The notes under the pieces are model-generated. The model ran no database searches and was not told where the DNA came from. It saw only the letters and a list, made by a program, of their open reading frames with translations. A stretch of DNA of 64,000 nucleotides from Combretum micranthum (lineage: Eukaryota > Streptophyta > Magnoliopsida > Myrtales > Combretaceae), in contig JAMXBD010000401.1 in the NCBI GenBank assembly GCA_024138025.1, forward strand, positions 124,001 to 188,000, given 5' to 3'. The position numbers were made by a program, and so were the translations under genes. Positions 36,436 to 49,339 of the stretch are shown here, piece after piece; position 1 is the stretch's first letter; the number at the start of each line of letters is the position of its first letter.

Positions 36436-36868
36436 AAAATAAATGTGACTCACAAATATGATATGCATGAATCATTTTCAATATAGGGTTATTCCATTAT
36501 TGTCGAGTTCAAGTTAAAGGTGATCAAAAAAATATTCATCATATCATTGCAAGAAAACATAAATTATTCATCAGTTCCTCTTTCTATATTCTTAACTTTT
36601 ATTCAATCAATCATGAATCCAAATGACACAACATTTATTCATTTATTCAAAAATAAATGTGACCCACAAATATGATATGCATGAATCGTTCAATATAGGG
36701 TTATTCCATTATTGTCGAGTTCAAGTTAAAGTGATCAAAAAAATATTCATCATATCATTGCAAGAAAACCTAAATATTCATCAGTTCCTCTTTCTATATT
36801 CTAACTTATATCAATCATCATGAATCCAAATGACACAACTTTATTCATTTATCCTTTTTCTTTTTTCT
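36436..36868 (-). repeat. 214-bp tandem duplication inside the element 2 3' LTR
   Basis: The text AAATGTGACTCACAAATATG at 36441 recurs as AAATGTGACCCACAAATATG at 36655, and the following 180 bases repeat with few changes. The partner LTR has this stretch once (about 51056-51270), so the duplication arose after insertion. Confidence 0.85.
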
Positions 36869-38532
36869 AATGCTACTTCTTACAAGCACAAACAAGGAAA
36901 TGTAACTAGTAAGGGATTAATTCACTCCATGACGATCGCTCCTAGTCGAAATAATCTCCGGAAAGATACTATCGGTTCCCTTCTCACCTAAACAAGATGA
37001 AATACCCAAAATGAGTCTTTTATAAAATTTCTATTTGTGAAGATTCCAAATCTATCTGAATTCGCGGTAAAATTGGATAAAGGAAATTACAACTTAAAAT
37101 GGCCATAACTTGCTCATTTTAACTTGGAATTTCGCATAGAATATACCGTTTTCTACCTACTCGAAAAGATCTATCTCGTTCCAAAACTATTTCATCAAAT
37201 TAAGTCATTTGAGATCCAAATAGTGGCGATCAGATTCACCACGAATTTCACAAAACTTACTTCCTTCTTTTTACAAAAACTCATATCAAAGAGATAGCTA
37301 TTATAATAGTTTGTAAAATCTTTGAAATGTACTTATATAAGTATTCATTGACTCATATCAAATACATGAAATTAATGAAGTTGTCTTAATTATGAATTTT
37401 TGGTAAAGTAAAGTCTTCTAAAGATTTTGGAAGAGTGAAACTTTTGAAAAATTTCCTTTAGCTTGCTAGAAAATATCTCAAGTTATTTTAAATGAGTATT
37501 TTTTTCTTTTCCTTAATTTCATTTCCTAGTCTTTTTGAATTTAAAGAATAATTTTTATTTTCTAAGCTTAGTTTCTAAAAATTTTTTGAATAGAAATAAT
37601 TCTATATTTATAGAAATAATTTCTTATTTCTTAAGATCATTCACTTTTATGAAAGGAAATTTCTTAGTGTTTGTCAAACTAGTATTGATGAAAAATGAAG
37701 TTTAGTAAAACTTTGTTTAATCAAGAATTTCTTTCCATTTTATGACTTTGTAAAGTGTATGTATGTATCATTTAAAAATTCATATGTTCTTAAAATTTAT
37801 AATGAACTCCTCTAGATTTCTAGAAAAAGTTTGTTAAGATAAATTCCTAAGTTTTTATGAAAATTACTTCTTTCATAACAACATTTATTTTTTTTAGAGA
37901 AGAACTTCTATTTTAAGAAAACTTTTGCTCCTTTATGTTGTTGAGACAAAAATCAATATGCTCATGCATGTTCATGAATACGAAATCACAAAGTTATGAA
38001 AACATAAGAAAGACATAAAAATTCAAGAATAAGCTAATAAAGAAATATGTCAAGTATTGGAACCTTAGCTTCATCAAGGTATCCCAGACTAAGAGTAGAC
38101 TAGTCCCAAAAGAAAAAAGAAAATTGTTTACTTGATGAGGACAAGTCTAAAACTAGAAAGACTAGTCTTAAAACAACTTAAAAGTAAATAAATTGCAAGG
38201 AAAGTAAATAAATTGCAAAACAAAAGAGCTTATATGCTCTAAAAGATATATATAACTATATAAATATATTTAGTTAAATATATATGAAAACAACATAAAG
38301 GAAAAATAAATTCATGAACAAAAACAAAGTATGAACATATTGTTGCTTTTTTAACCTTCATGGTTTAGAAAACACACACTAAGTTCATACTAAGTAAATA
38401 AACATATAAAAGCTAAAATTATTACCTATAGAAGAAGTAGAAACTAGAGAAAACTTGAGAGAGTTTATGGAGAGATTTTGAGAGAGTAATTTTAGTATAT
38501 GGAAGGTGTGAAGGAAATGAAAGGAAGAGGGT

Positions 38533-38540
38533 ATTTATAG
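38533..38540 (-). promoter_or_regulatory. TATA box of the element 2 3' LTR
   Basis: TATAAATA on the minus strand, 690 bp into the LTR, the spacing seen in the other B and C LTRs. Confidence 0.65.
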
Positions 38541-39230
38541 GAAAAAGTGGAAGAAAATTTATGTTAAATAAATAATTGAAAAATAAAACAAATTGAGGAG
38601 AGAGGAGTGATGGCGCACAATTCATGAGTGTAAGAGGGAGAGAAATTTATTTTTTTTGTATTTTTGTTAATGAAAAGTAAGATATGAAAGATATGAAGTT
38701 GTTTTAGAAATAAAAATTGTAAGAAAATAGAGGTATGGTTAAGAGTAGTTGTAAAAAAAGTAGAGATAGATAAATAGTGTAGAATAGTAATAAATAGTGT
38801 AATGTAAAGTAGATATGACAATTAAGGTTTCGATAGTAAGAAAATACGCGTATAATTGCGATATATGATATTTATAGTTACCAAAAAACTAAGAAACTGA
38901 TATTTTTGAAAACCTTGTATTTTTACGAGCCTAATGGTATATTTAGAATATTTTTACCTTTCTGAGCCTCGGGACACGTTTTTCTAAAATTGTGTCCGAT
39001 CTTGCTCAAAACGAATCACGGTTTAACTAATTTGATATTTTTAAACTTTCTCATGTTATTACGAACTATTCTACATACTAATCTTTTACTTACTTTCTTA
39101 GGGTTATGAACACGGGATTGCAGGACTTGAACGGTTACATCTGATTAGGGTTTTGTTGAATTGAGGATTTCTAGTTGACCTTCTAATTAGGGTTTAAGCT
39201 TAATTGATCACAAAACTTTGGGGATTTACA

Positions 39231-39243
39231 ACCTACCTCCCTT
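39231..39243 (-). other. polypurine tract of element 2
   Basis: Reverse complement reads AAGGGAGGTAGGT immediately before the 3' LTR start, as in elements 1 and 3. Confidence 0.85.
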
Positions 39244-40087
39244 AAAGAAAGTTTTTTCCTCAAAACGTGAAGCTCATACTTGATTCTTCGAATAAACTTG
39301 GATACTTCTAGCATATATCGCTTTCGGCTTCCCAGGTTACCTCTTTATGTGAGTGATTTCTCTACAGAACCTTCACATACTTGATCTCCTTGTTTCGAAG
39401 CTTTTGCACCTTATGATCTAGGATCTGAATCGAATGCTCTTCGTATGTGAGGTTTTCTCTTTACTATACCGGTTCCAACTCTGTGATTCTGCTAGGATCT
39501 GGCACATGCTTTCGTAAAACCGATACGTGAAACACATTATGGATTCCAGATAGGCTAGGAGGTAGGGCCAGACGATAAGCAAGATCTCCTACTCTTTCAA
39601 GCACTTCAAAATATCCAATATATCATGGGCTCAACTTTCCTTGTGCCCGGACTCTGTGAATACTCTTGGTGGGGTTTACCTTCAAATACACATGGTCTCT
39701 AACCTTAAACTCGAGTATACGTCATTTCATATCCGCCTAGCTTTTCTGATCTTGTGCTTCCTTCATCTTGTGTTTAATGATTCGTACCTTCTCAACCATA
39801 TCTTGTACCAAGTCAGGTCCAATGCTCAACTTCTCTATATCATCCCAGAACAATGGCGACCTACACTACCTTCCATATAATGCTTCATAAGGTAGCATTT
39901 GAATTATGGAGTGGTAGTTGTTGTTGTAGGCAAATTCCACCAATGGTAGGCATGCATCCTAACTACCCTTAGACTCTATTACATAAGCATGCAACATATC
40001 CTCCAAAGTTTATATTGTTCTTTCCAATTGACCATCTGTTTGAGGGTGATATGCAGTGCTAAAGTGTAACTTTGTTCCCAAGCATCT
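39244..40087 (-). pseudogene. element 2 integrase C-terminus and chromodomain-like tail
   Basis: On the minus strand, broken frames retain text for the end of the integrase core (the AYNNNYHSI region near 39920), the DNA-binding module and the chromodomain-like tail ending just before the PPT. No continuous frame longer than about 60 codons remains. The assignment rests on position and on nucleotide resemblance to 28930-29728. Confidence 0.7.
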
Positions 40088-40829
40088 TTATAAGCTTGTC
40101 CCAAATTTAGACACAAACCTTGGCTCTTGATTAGAGACTATTCCTATAGGTACTTCATGCAAGCGTACTCTCTCTCTTATGTACATTCTTGCCAACTTAT
40201 CCAAGGAATATGTCATGTTGATTGGAAGGAAATGAGCTGTCTTTATCAATCGAGCGACTACAACCCAAATGGCATCATATCCTATAGATGTTCTTGGTAG
40301 TCCACACACAAAATCCATCGTAATTTGATCCCATTTCCATTCGAGTATCGACAAAGGTTTCAAGAGTCCCCCTGGTCTTTGGTGTTCTACTTTCACTTGT
40401 TGGCATGTGAGACATTTCATCATGAAATCAGCTATGTCTCTTTTCATACCGTTCTACCAATAGTGGCTTTTCAGATCCTGATACATCTTAGTTTCTCCTG
40501 GGTACATTGTATATCCCGAATGGTGTGCTTCATTCATGATTTCCTTCCTTATTTCATCATCATCTGGAACACATAATCTCCCTTTCATTCTCACAACCTC
40601 ACTTCATTTATTGTGAAATACGTATACTTTCCTTCTTATACTTCTTCTTTAATCTTTTGAATTGCCTCATCATATTGTTGGGCTTCCTTGATCCTTTCTA
40701 CTATGGTGGGTTCCATGACTAGGCTGGCAATTTCTACTTCCACATGCCCTATGAATTCGATACTCATCTTCTCAAATTCCCTTATTAGCTCCTTCTTATC
40801 AGTGAGCAAGGTAGCTACTTCTCCATGAT
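40088..40829 (-). pseudogene. element 2 integrase remnant
   Basis: The zinc region and core are recognisable: MMKCLTCQQVKVEHQRPGG, then [13 protein letters not shown] with the first Asp kept. The usual [10 protein letters not shown] reads VARLIKTAHF, and the second catalytic motif SDRDPRF reads SNQEPRF, so the catalytic Asp is Asn. Two of those changes (Asp to Asn, Arg to Gln) are G-to-A on the coding strand, fitting deamination of methylated C. Confidence 0.85.
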
Positions 40830-41310
40830 TCTTCCTACTTAGGGTATCTGCAACAGCGTTTACTTTTCCAAGGCAATAGTTTATTCCAAGGTCATAATCC
40901 TTGATGAGTTCTAACCATCTCCGTTGCCGCATATTCAACTCCTTCTGCGTGAATAGATACTTTAGACTCTTATGATCGGTGTAGATCTCACACCTTTGCC
41001 TATATAGGTAATGGCTCCATAACTTAAGCGCAAACATAACGGTGGCTAGCTCTAGGTCATGGGTGGGGTAATTTTTCTCATGAGGCTTAAGTTGTCGCGA
41101 GGCATAAGCAATCACCTTTCCATCTTGCATCAACACACACCCGAGGCCATTTCTAGAGGCATCGCTATGCACTGTATAAGGTTTCTTGGGGTTGGTAAAA
41201 CCAAAATTGGGGCGGAGACAAGTCTTTTCTTGAGTTCTTGAAAACCTTGTTCTCTCTTATCAATCCAAATGAACTTTTCATCCTTCTGAGTCAATGGTGT
41301 TAGAGGTTTG
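40830..41310 (-). pseudogene. element 2 RNase H remnant
   Basis: [35 protein letters not shown] and [17 protein letters not shown] give the RNase H core with its acidic residues, followed by [10 protein letters not shown]. The part upstream of the Asp (41180-41310) is shifted in frame. Confidence 0.85.
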
Positions 41311-42160
41311 GCTATGGTAGAAAATCCTTCACAAACTTCCTATAATATCCAACCAATCCGAGGAACCTTTTCACTTCAGTAATAGTCTTAGATTGTCTCC
41401 AATCCATTACTGCCTTGATTTTCTCAAGGTCTACCGATATACCTTCTCCAGATATGACATGTCCTAGGAAAGATATCCTATCCAACCAGAAATCACACTT
41501 AGACAGCTTGGCGTACAACTTATGCTCACGCAAAGTCTGTAATGCCATTCTCAAGTGTTCTTCATGTTGTTCCTGCGTCTAGGAGTAGATCAGAATATCG
41601 TTTATAAAGACTATCACACACTTATCCATAAAGGTTTTATACTCGGTTCATGAGATCGATAAAAGTTGTTGTGCATTGGTTAAACAGAAAGGTATTTCCA
41701 AAAACTCGTAATGTCCATAGTGGGTTCGAAAAGTCGTCTTGGGTACATCCTCTGGCTTGATTCTTATCTGATGATATCCTGACCATAGATCAATTCTTGA
41801 GAAGACAGTAGCTCCTTGAAGCTGGTCAAAAAGATCATCTATCCTTGGGAGTGGATACTCATTCTTGATGGTGACTTTATTGAGCTCCCGATAATCGATG
41901 CACAAGCGCATAGAGCCATCCTTCTTTTTCATGAACAAAACTGGTGCTCCTCAAGGTGATACACTTGGTCGAATGAAACCTTGGTCTAGCAAGTCTTGCA
42001 ACTGACTCTTTAGCTCCTTTAGCTCGACTAGTGCCATCCAGTAGGGAGCCTTTGATATTGGCTTCGTGTTCACCAATAGGTCAATTTCGAAATCGATTTC
42101 CCTCTTAGATGGTAATCCAGGTAATCAGTCAGCAAATACATCCGAAAATTCCTTAATCAC
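41311..42160 (-). pseudogene. element 2 reverse transcriptase remnant
   Basis: Motifs in order: [57 protein letters not shown], then FINDILIYS in place of FIDDILVYS. The first Asp of the catalytic pair is thus Asn, which should abolish polymerase activity. [12 protein letters not shown] and [10 protein letters not shown] follow. Stops interrupt after LGLPSKR-type text and in the thumb region. Confidence 0.87.
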
Positions 42161-42355
42161 GAGTATAGTTTCCAATTTAGGTTTCTCCTCTTCTTTCTAC
42201 TCTATGGCTATGTTACTCAAGTTGATCTCTTCATTGTCCATTAATAGCTCGAATGAGTTCAACCTCACCGTAGATTCTCCCTTGAATACTATCTCACTTC
42301 CATCTTGATTCTTAAACTTCACTTCTTTATGTCTACAGTCTACTAAAGCTTTAAC
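42161..42355 (-). pseudogene. element 2 protease C-terminal half and protease-RT linker
   Basis: On the minus strand the frame resumes right after the nested LTR with KALVDCRHKEVKFKNQDGS, the continuation of ILGMSWLTSV encoded at 47239 onward, then an acidic linker (LLMDNEEINLSN). One stop occurs in the linker. Confidence 0.8.
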
Positions 42356-42669
42356 TGTCACGCCCCGAAGGGTACCCTAAACGTGGCAGTCCGCCGTACA
42401 CAATATTAAAGCCTAAGAATGACCACCTTAGTCACGCGAAGGCTTCCATACTATGTACAAGGCGTCTAACACATGGAGGAGACTCATCGGAGTAATACAT
42501 TTTACGTTGATATAGCTTGAGTAACAATGTAAAGGAAATACAAATTTACTATACTTCATATGCAAATCACTACACTTCAAAATACAAATCATTCAACTCC
42601 AATTACATTCATCCACAGGCTTCCCTGCATAAACTATTACAAGATAAATCCTAAAACTAGCAGATAACT

Positions 42670-43457
42670 TCAAACATTCGTATTACTTGCCGAAATCCCA
42701 ACGTCATTCTCGGCTCCAACTAATTCGGTCCCCACCTTGCATTCTTGAGATAACCTGTTCATTTAAACAACTATTGGGGTATAAGCTACACTAGCTTAGT
42801 GAGAATTCCCTTAATTTCGTACTATAACAAACAAGTATTAGTCAATCATATGCTATGCATGAACAAACACGTGAGCAAGCAATTATGCGTGGGTATCCGG
42901 AACCCACACACAGAACGGATTTACGCCCTCCGTATCTTGGGTTAGGAATGGTATTGAGTCTACACGTCCGCATCTAGTCCCCAAGCCCTCGGCTCTTAGC
43001 ACTTGACTCGGCTAGGCTCATCCAAGAATGCATCCACATGCGCCTTAGTACTCCTGAATGAGCTCTAGCACCGGGCTCGTTATCCAAACGAGGCAACAAC
43101 GGACCATACCGATCGACCTGCGTAGGAGTAGCATGCTACTAAATGCAATATGTGTCCGATGTGATGCATGACCAATTTAAGTTTTTTTTTTTTTTTTTGT
43201 TTAGGACAAAAATATTTATACATTCTTTAGAATGACCAACCAATATCATACATATAACAGGAATAATATGAACGGTGCAGTTATCCAATCAAATCGTGGT
43301 TTCGATATGCTTTAGTATTCTTTGGCAACATTCATCACAGTCTCATCATATATCCCATCCCCATTCATATCGATTTTTATCTTGTTCCTATAATTCTAAT
43401 GCAACTAACTACAATCACAATCAGGTAACAAAACAAGGAGAAAACTCACTCGGCCAT
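42670..43457 (-). CDS. candidate spliced 30-codon leader ORF in an A LTR (43457-43450 joined to 42754-42670)
   Basis: On the minus strand ATGGCCGA is followed by GTGAGT. The acceptor-like TGAACAG precedes GTTATCTC. The joined frame starts M-A-E-L-S-Q-E-C-K-V-G-T-E, ends N-T-N-V, and has its TGA at 42672-42670 after 30 codons. Compared with 7251-8023 it differs at many bases, some silent, yet keeps length and frame. The function is unknown and splicing is not demonstrated. Confidence 0.32.
42886..42910 (-). other. conserved hairpin (A-type, minus strand)
   Basis: In transcript sense TGTGTGGGT pairs with ACCCACGCA around the loop TCCGGAT. The fourth stem pair is G-C here, G-U at 7783 and 24481, and A-U at 53924. 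The loop contains the self-complementary TCCGGA. Confidence 0.65.
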
Positions 43458-46400
43458 TGGATCACCGGTCTTCTAGTAATAGTAATCCGGTGGTAGGGAA
43501 TTATCGATTTCGGGATCTCCTAAAAAGGAAGAAATACTTTAATAAGTATTTCAACTCAAACTAATCCAAACAATTTCATACGACCTATCAAATTCGTAAT
43601 TCTTGTCCTAAGCGGGAATTCCAACTTAAAACGGCCATAACTTGGTCATTTTAACTCGGAATCTCGCAAATCATATATCGATTTTCTATCACTTCGAAAG
43701 ATCTATCTATTTCTAATATTATTTTCAAGATTTGAAAACATTTAGGTCTCGGAACGGAGGGATCAGATCTGATCAGTAACGGTTTCCGATTCCGAAGAAA
43801 GTTTTGTAAACGTTTGTAATGTTCCTATCTTATAGATTAGCTATACATGCAATATAAATGATTCCTAACATGAATGACATGAGATGAGCTTAATGCATGC
43901 ATGATCTTATGATTTTTCCAACAAGGAAATTTTATAACTTTTATCTTGCAAGACCATAATAACAACTATTTATGAAAAGTCTAGTTTTCTAACTTTGAGT
44001 ATTTCCATTTGTTTTGGATTTATTACTTAAGAAAATATAATTATTTTTTGTTAAAATTGAGTCTTCATTATATATATCACTTATGACCTTCATTTTACAT
44101 AAAAATTTCTATTTTACACTTTGTAAATATGTTTTCCAATATGATTTACTTAAAAATCCGAATTTTGGAAAATTTCATTTCTTGCATATTTTTTATGAGA
44201 AAACTTGTTTAATGCATCAAATTTGAAGCTTTACTATATCTATTGTCTAAGGACTTTACTTAACACATAAAACTTGCAATTTGAGTTCAAATACTAAGTG
44301 ATTACATATGCATCATCTCAAATTACGAATTTGACAATTTGATCACTAACTCAAAATTTTCCACTTTAATTCCATTACTTGTTTTACACATTACTCATGC
44401 CTAAACTCATTTTAACTTGTAAAAATCATTGCTTAATGATATCTATTACCCATATACTTCATTTTTCGCATAAAACATGAGTTTTGGAGTTGATAAATGG
44501 TTTTCAAAATTGGTCTTGGTTGGGATCCGAATTTAGAAAATTTATTTGTGGTCATATCTTTTGATAAAATCTATCTAAGCTTATGAAAATCCATTCCTTA
44601 CCTATTATATATTATGAGCCTTTCATTTCTTGAATAAAAACTTCATTTTTGAGTTGGAAAACATGTTTTTAAAATAGGCCTTGGCCAAAATCCGAAAATA
44701 GAATTTTTATTTTGAAAATAACTTTTGGAAATCACTTTTGATTCTTGTAAAAAGAATCTTGATGATATACATATATTAAGCCTTCATTTTCTTAAGTAAA
44801 AATTACAATTTGAACTTGGAAAGTGTTTTTAAATATGGGTCTTGCCAAAATACGAATTTCACTACTTATGTTCAAGTTCAAATCTAAGATACAACATAAT
44901 ATGAACATAGATCTAAATGAAACCCATGAAAACAAACTTTAAACTCATAGATCTAAACTTTACTTATCAAAATCATCCATTTATGTTGTCTATATCCTAA
45001 GCCCTTCATTTTAAATGAAAAATATACATTTTGAAGTTGAAAAACCACTTTTCTAAATAAGGTTCCATTTTCATCCGAATTTTCAAAATTGATTTTTGTT
45101 GAAAACAAAATAGATCTTGGGTTTCATACAATTTTCCTACCATCATCAAGCTATAGCAATTGTTCATGAACATAAACAAAGATCTAATGCATCTATGAAC
45201 TCAAAACTTTAGATCTAGTTTTCTAAACTAGTTTTACATGCATGAACACATGTGAATGAAGAATATATGCATAAATCATAGGTAATAACAAAAATAATAA
45301 CTCATATAGCAAGATCTATGGCATAAACAAAAATCAAAGCTACAAAAAGTTAGATCTACAAAATATAATAACTTTAAACAAGAAAATAATTATAATACAA
45401 GGTAATAAAAGTGGGGAAGAGAAAGATTTCATTTTTGGCATCATCATCCTAAGCTTTTAAGCTTATGGAAGTTCATTTGATGCATGAAACCTTCATTACA
45501 CTTTACCTATATCACCTATGGAGCTTTGGGAAGAAGATTTGCTTAGAAATCTTTAAGAAATAGGTGTGGAAGCCATGGAAGAAGAAGGGGGCAGCTTGTT
45601 TTTATGGAGGAACAAGAGGAAATGATGAAGAAGAGAGGAAAAATGAGAGAGAAAACTAAAGAATGAAAGAGGGAAAGTGAGTAAATGAAGGAGTGAGAGA
45701 AAATGAGTGTTTTAATTGCAATAAATGAGAGAAAAAAAATAAAACATGGGCAGCCAAGAAGGAACCATGCTGCACGTGATTTGTGAGAGAGAGAGAGTGT
45801 GTTTTGTTGAATTTTGACTTAAAATTAAATTGTGTAATAAATGGGTATGTGTAGCTTCTTTAAGAAGGAGTAGAATTTATTTAATTTAGTCAAAATAGGA
45901 GTAAATGAAGGACAATGGCAGCCATAAAGAAGGAAAAATCTGCCATGAAGTGTGGGATTATGTGTAGAAATTGAAGTGAAAAGGAAGTGATATGTGTAAG
46001 GTATACTTGAAAAGATGGGTTGTAAGAGTACTTTCTTAATAAAATAAAACAAAATAAAATAAAATTAGAAAAATTATTCCAAATAATTGTAGCAGATTTT
46101 TCATAATTAAAATTAAATAATTATTTGAATTATTTTAGTATTTTAACAAATATGTTACCGGTATGATCAAAAACGCGAATATGGGCTATAAATGATATTT
46201 TTATAACCCGAAAAATTCTAAAAAAATTTTATGAAAATAAAAATATTTTTAAAATATTTTCAATTATTAAATTAATTTATTTTATTTTTAGTATTGGATC
46301 TTAAACAGAATCTGATCCCTAAAGACCCGAAACGAATTAAATTTTAGAAAAACAAAATTTTCTATAACATATAAAATATTTATCTAAAAATATAAGGCTT

Positions 46401-47238
46401 TATAAAAATAATAAATTTTGTGTTGAAATAAAAATGAATAGTGCAAAAGACGACTCAATTACCGGTAATAATGGAAATACGATAAAAAGGTTATAACTGT
46501 AACTTTTATAACCCGAAAAATTATATAACTGATATATTTAGAAATCTTATGAAATTACGAGTCTAACGGTACTATTGGTATATTTTTTATATCTCGAGCC
46601 CCAGGACACGCTTTTCGAAGTCTGTATCCGAACGGGTTCGAAATAGGTCAAAAATTTACCAATGTGATATTTTTAAACAAACTCATATTACTATGAGCTA
46701 TTCTACATATTTAAACTATATCTCGGCCTCTAGGGTTAGGGGCGCTAGGTTGCCGGACTTACGCTATTGTATTCCGGTTAGGGTTTCCGGGTGGTTTTCC
46801 GGTTTAGACCTTTGCCAATTTGGAAACTGATATTTATGTTTATACAACATATTTAATTTGAGAAATTTATTTTAAATTTTATTTTTGTAAGTATTTAGTA
46901 TCTCTTAATATTTTTGGAATTCTTGAATTGAGTTAATTTTTCGAAAATCAATCGTTATTTGCTTTTTAATAATTTGTTTTGAGCTTTCTATTACCCGTTT
47001 TTATAAGTCGGAGTTAAATATGGAATTTTTCGTACGTCGTGGTTTTGAATTTGAAGACCACTGAGTTCTTATTTTATTGTTTAAAAGATTTCCATTTTCT
47101 CAAGATTAAGAAGTTTCTGAATTCGTTCGTGAATTAGGACTTATCGAAATTCGGTTTTAATTTGAAGTGATTTTTAGGGTTTATTTTCGAAGTTCATCTT
47201 GAAATTATTTACTGAAATTTTCCGGGGCTTACATTAAC

Positions 47239-47560
47239 AGATGTCAACCAACTCATTCCTAAGATCACCTCATATTTGCTTATTTCTAATATTATCAGGT
47301 CACACTTAGTGTGGCATCCTTGTATCTCCATAGGACAATCCTTAAGCATTTCCTTAGTTGACACAATGCTTCCGGTGGGGGTCTTAACTTGAAAATCGGT
47401 AGCAATGGTATCTATGGGTAAGCTGATTCGTTTAGCCAGACTAGCGATGATAAAGGAATACGTAGCTCCGATGTCGAACAAAGCATAAGCAGTTTGACTA
47501 GCTACGCTATATGTAACCTACACTCGAATTTTATATTAATCACGAAACTTGTATACTTAA
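47239..47560 (-). pseudogene. element 2 protease N-terminal half
   Basis: The minus-strand frame reads AYALFDIGATYSFIIASLA, FQVKTPTGSIVSTKE and KYEVILGMSWLTSV up to the nested LTR. The catalytic DTG is DIG (Thr to Ile, one C-to-T change), which is expected to weaken or kill the aspartic protease fold. Confidence 0.87.
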
Positions 47561-47656
47561 ACTATTTGCTGGTATAGAACCTTATACTTCTAGGTTAAGA
47601 ATTGAATGCATGATACTTAAGAACTTGCATTATAAAGGTAAGGGAATTTTTTGATT

Positions 47657-49039
47657 CTATCCTGTCACCAGACCAAAGTCGGGGCCACAATCTCCATCTA
47701 AGGCTGCTACCTCGGCTCCTTCATCGTTTGGTTCTTCACACACCCACTGCCTTTCCAAGTTGTAAATCCTCATTCTATGGACAGCTGCTCCAGAACGGCT
47801 TGGGTTGTTTCTTCCATTTCTACCTTTTGTCGAAGTAGCTCCTCCTATTGTACCAAGCGACCTAACTGGGGCATTCTTCTTCTGTGGGCATTCATTGGCA
47901 AAGTGCCCAGTTTGCTTGCATACAAAGTAGACGGTGTAAGCCTTCTTCGGCAATCATTAATCTCGTGGCTAGGGTCTCCACAGAAATAGCATTTGTGTTA
48001 GATCAAGGGGCATCTCTTTGGGTAATGCTTTTCTTTACACTTCCATGATACCTTGACCTTCGATGCTTCCCTGTTGCCACTAACACTTCCTTTATAGCTG
48101 TTGAAGGGTTTAAACTTCTTGTTTTGGAAGCTAGGACCATAACTGTCCTGAGTCCTCTTCCCGAACACAAAGGTTCTCTTCTTCGTCACTTTACTCTTTC
48201 TCTTCTTAGCTCTTTCTATAATGCGAGCTCTTTCAACCAGTTCACGGAGGGTCCTTAAATCTAATTCTTCCAGTTGCATCCTCAAGTCCTCATCCAGGCT
48301 ACTCAGAAAGACTTTCTTTTTTAACTCTTCACTGTGTTTAAATGATTCCGATGCGTACTGGAGTAAACGACTGAACTTAGTCTCATATTGTTTGATCGTT
48401 CTTCGTTTTTGGAATATATGAAGGAAGTCTCCACTGTATTGTACCCTCAAACTTCCAGGAAAATAATTCTCTAAGAATTCTCTTCTGAAGGTTGCCCAAG
48501 TCACAGGTGGTAGCAACTCTCTACTTTTCGATTCCCACCATACTCTTACGTTGAATCTCAGCATGTAAGTGCCATAGTTTAGGCGAAGGTGATCAGGCAC
48601 TTGTAAGCAGCAAATGATCTTTCCATTTGCGCTAAGCAGTCTTCTGCTTCATCAGGTTTTCTGAAGCTCCCATCAAAGTATCAATTACTTTTGATGAAAT
48701 CTGGTAAGGAACTTCGATAAGGTCGACGTGTCAGTGATGCCAGCAACGGGGTAGTTTAAGATTTAGCTTCTGGTAGTGCTGGGGCTTCTACTGTTGCTTT
48801 AGGTGCATTAACAGCTGGTGGTGGCACATTCTATGCATGCTGCATGAAGTTGTTGACCAATCTGGTTAATTAGTTAACAACTGCCCAAACATCTCCTTGT
48901 TGATTCGGTAAGGGATTGGCTTATTGCTTTGGTGGTATCGCTAGTTGGCCTACTTGTGTGTTTTCCGGCTTAGCTGGAATGTTATTGGATGCATGTCGTT
49001 CTCGTCTCCTACCTCTTCTACCTCTCCTACCTCATCTAT
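47657..49039 (-). pseudogene. gag: element 2 gag
   Basis: From an arginine-rich start (RRGRRRERHASNN) the minus strand encodes a Gag with the same layout as element 1: a linker, LPDFIKSN, FDGSFRKPDEAED, WWESKSRELLPPV, FLENYFPGSLR, YETKFSRLLQYASES and VFLSSLDEDLRMQLEEL. The first zinc knuckle (CKEKHYPKRCPL) and the last (CFVCKQTGHFANEC-like, first Cys codon altered) are visible; the middle one is split by a frameshift near 47990. Several in-frame stops in the N-terminal 140 codons are TGA or TAA where related copies have CGA or CAA. The C-terminal tail ends DFGLVTG like element 1. Confidence 0.87.
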
Positions 49040-49339
49040 TAATTAATCCTAGTTTTAGACTTCTTAAATCGTTGCAAGGGAAAAAAAATCAGAGATACTA
49101 GAAATTTACTCAGGGAATATTTTTAAAGTAATCAAATAAAAAATCATTAAACCAAACATAAGAAACTTTTCATTTCTTAAAAAAAAGAGGGTGATAACCC
49201 TTACAAAACCTGAGAAGGTTAGAACCAATCTCAACAAAGGAAAGTACATAGAAATAAGAAATAATTAAAAACATATTCATTGAAAATAAAGCATTCATGC
49301 ATCACAAACAAGGATTATTTCTCTTTCCTTTGTATCTTG

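Larger units (their letters stand above)
35712..39230 (-). repeat. element 2 3' LTR (C-type)
   Basis: Reverse complement begins TGTAAATCCCC at 39230. The other end matches the 5' LTR from 50491 on (CTAATGAATGA) but the terminal 55 bp are absent. It carries a TATA box (38533-38540), the 29-nt block (37093-37121) and a 214-bp internal tandem duplication. Three runs of GGCTCCTAC text near 36350 form a small tandem repeat at the place where C-type LTRs vary. Confidence 0.88.
42356..47233 (-). mobile_element. nested solo A-type LTR with perfect TSD (minus strand)
   Basis: On the plus strand it opens TGTCACGCCCCGAAGGG and closes GGGGCTTACA, flanked by TTAAC at 42351-42355 and 47234-47238. It is 4878 bp, solo, and inserted in the protease of element 2. 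It carries a T17 run (43182-43198), the hairpin (42886-42910, loop TCCGGAT), the 29-nt block (43626-43654) and an intact 30-codon spliced leader frame (43457-43450 joined to 42754-42670). Confidence 0.93.

Noticed and set aside
36227..36442. 71-codon frame with CPVD and PCRLPAP text
   Set aside because: It is a translation of the GGCTCCTAC tandem repeat in the LTR and is not conserved in the partner LTR.
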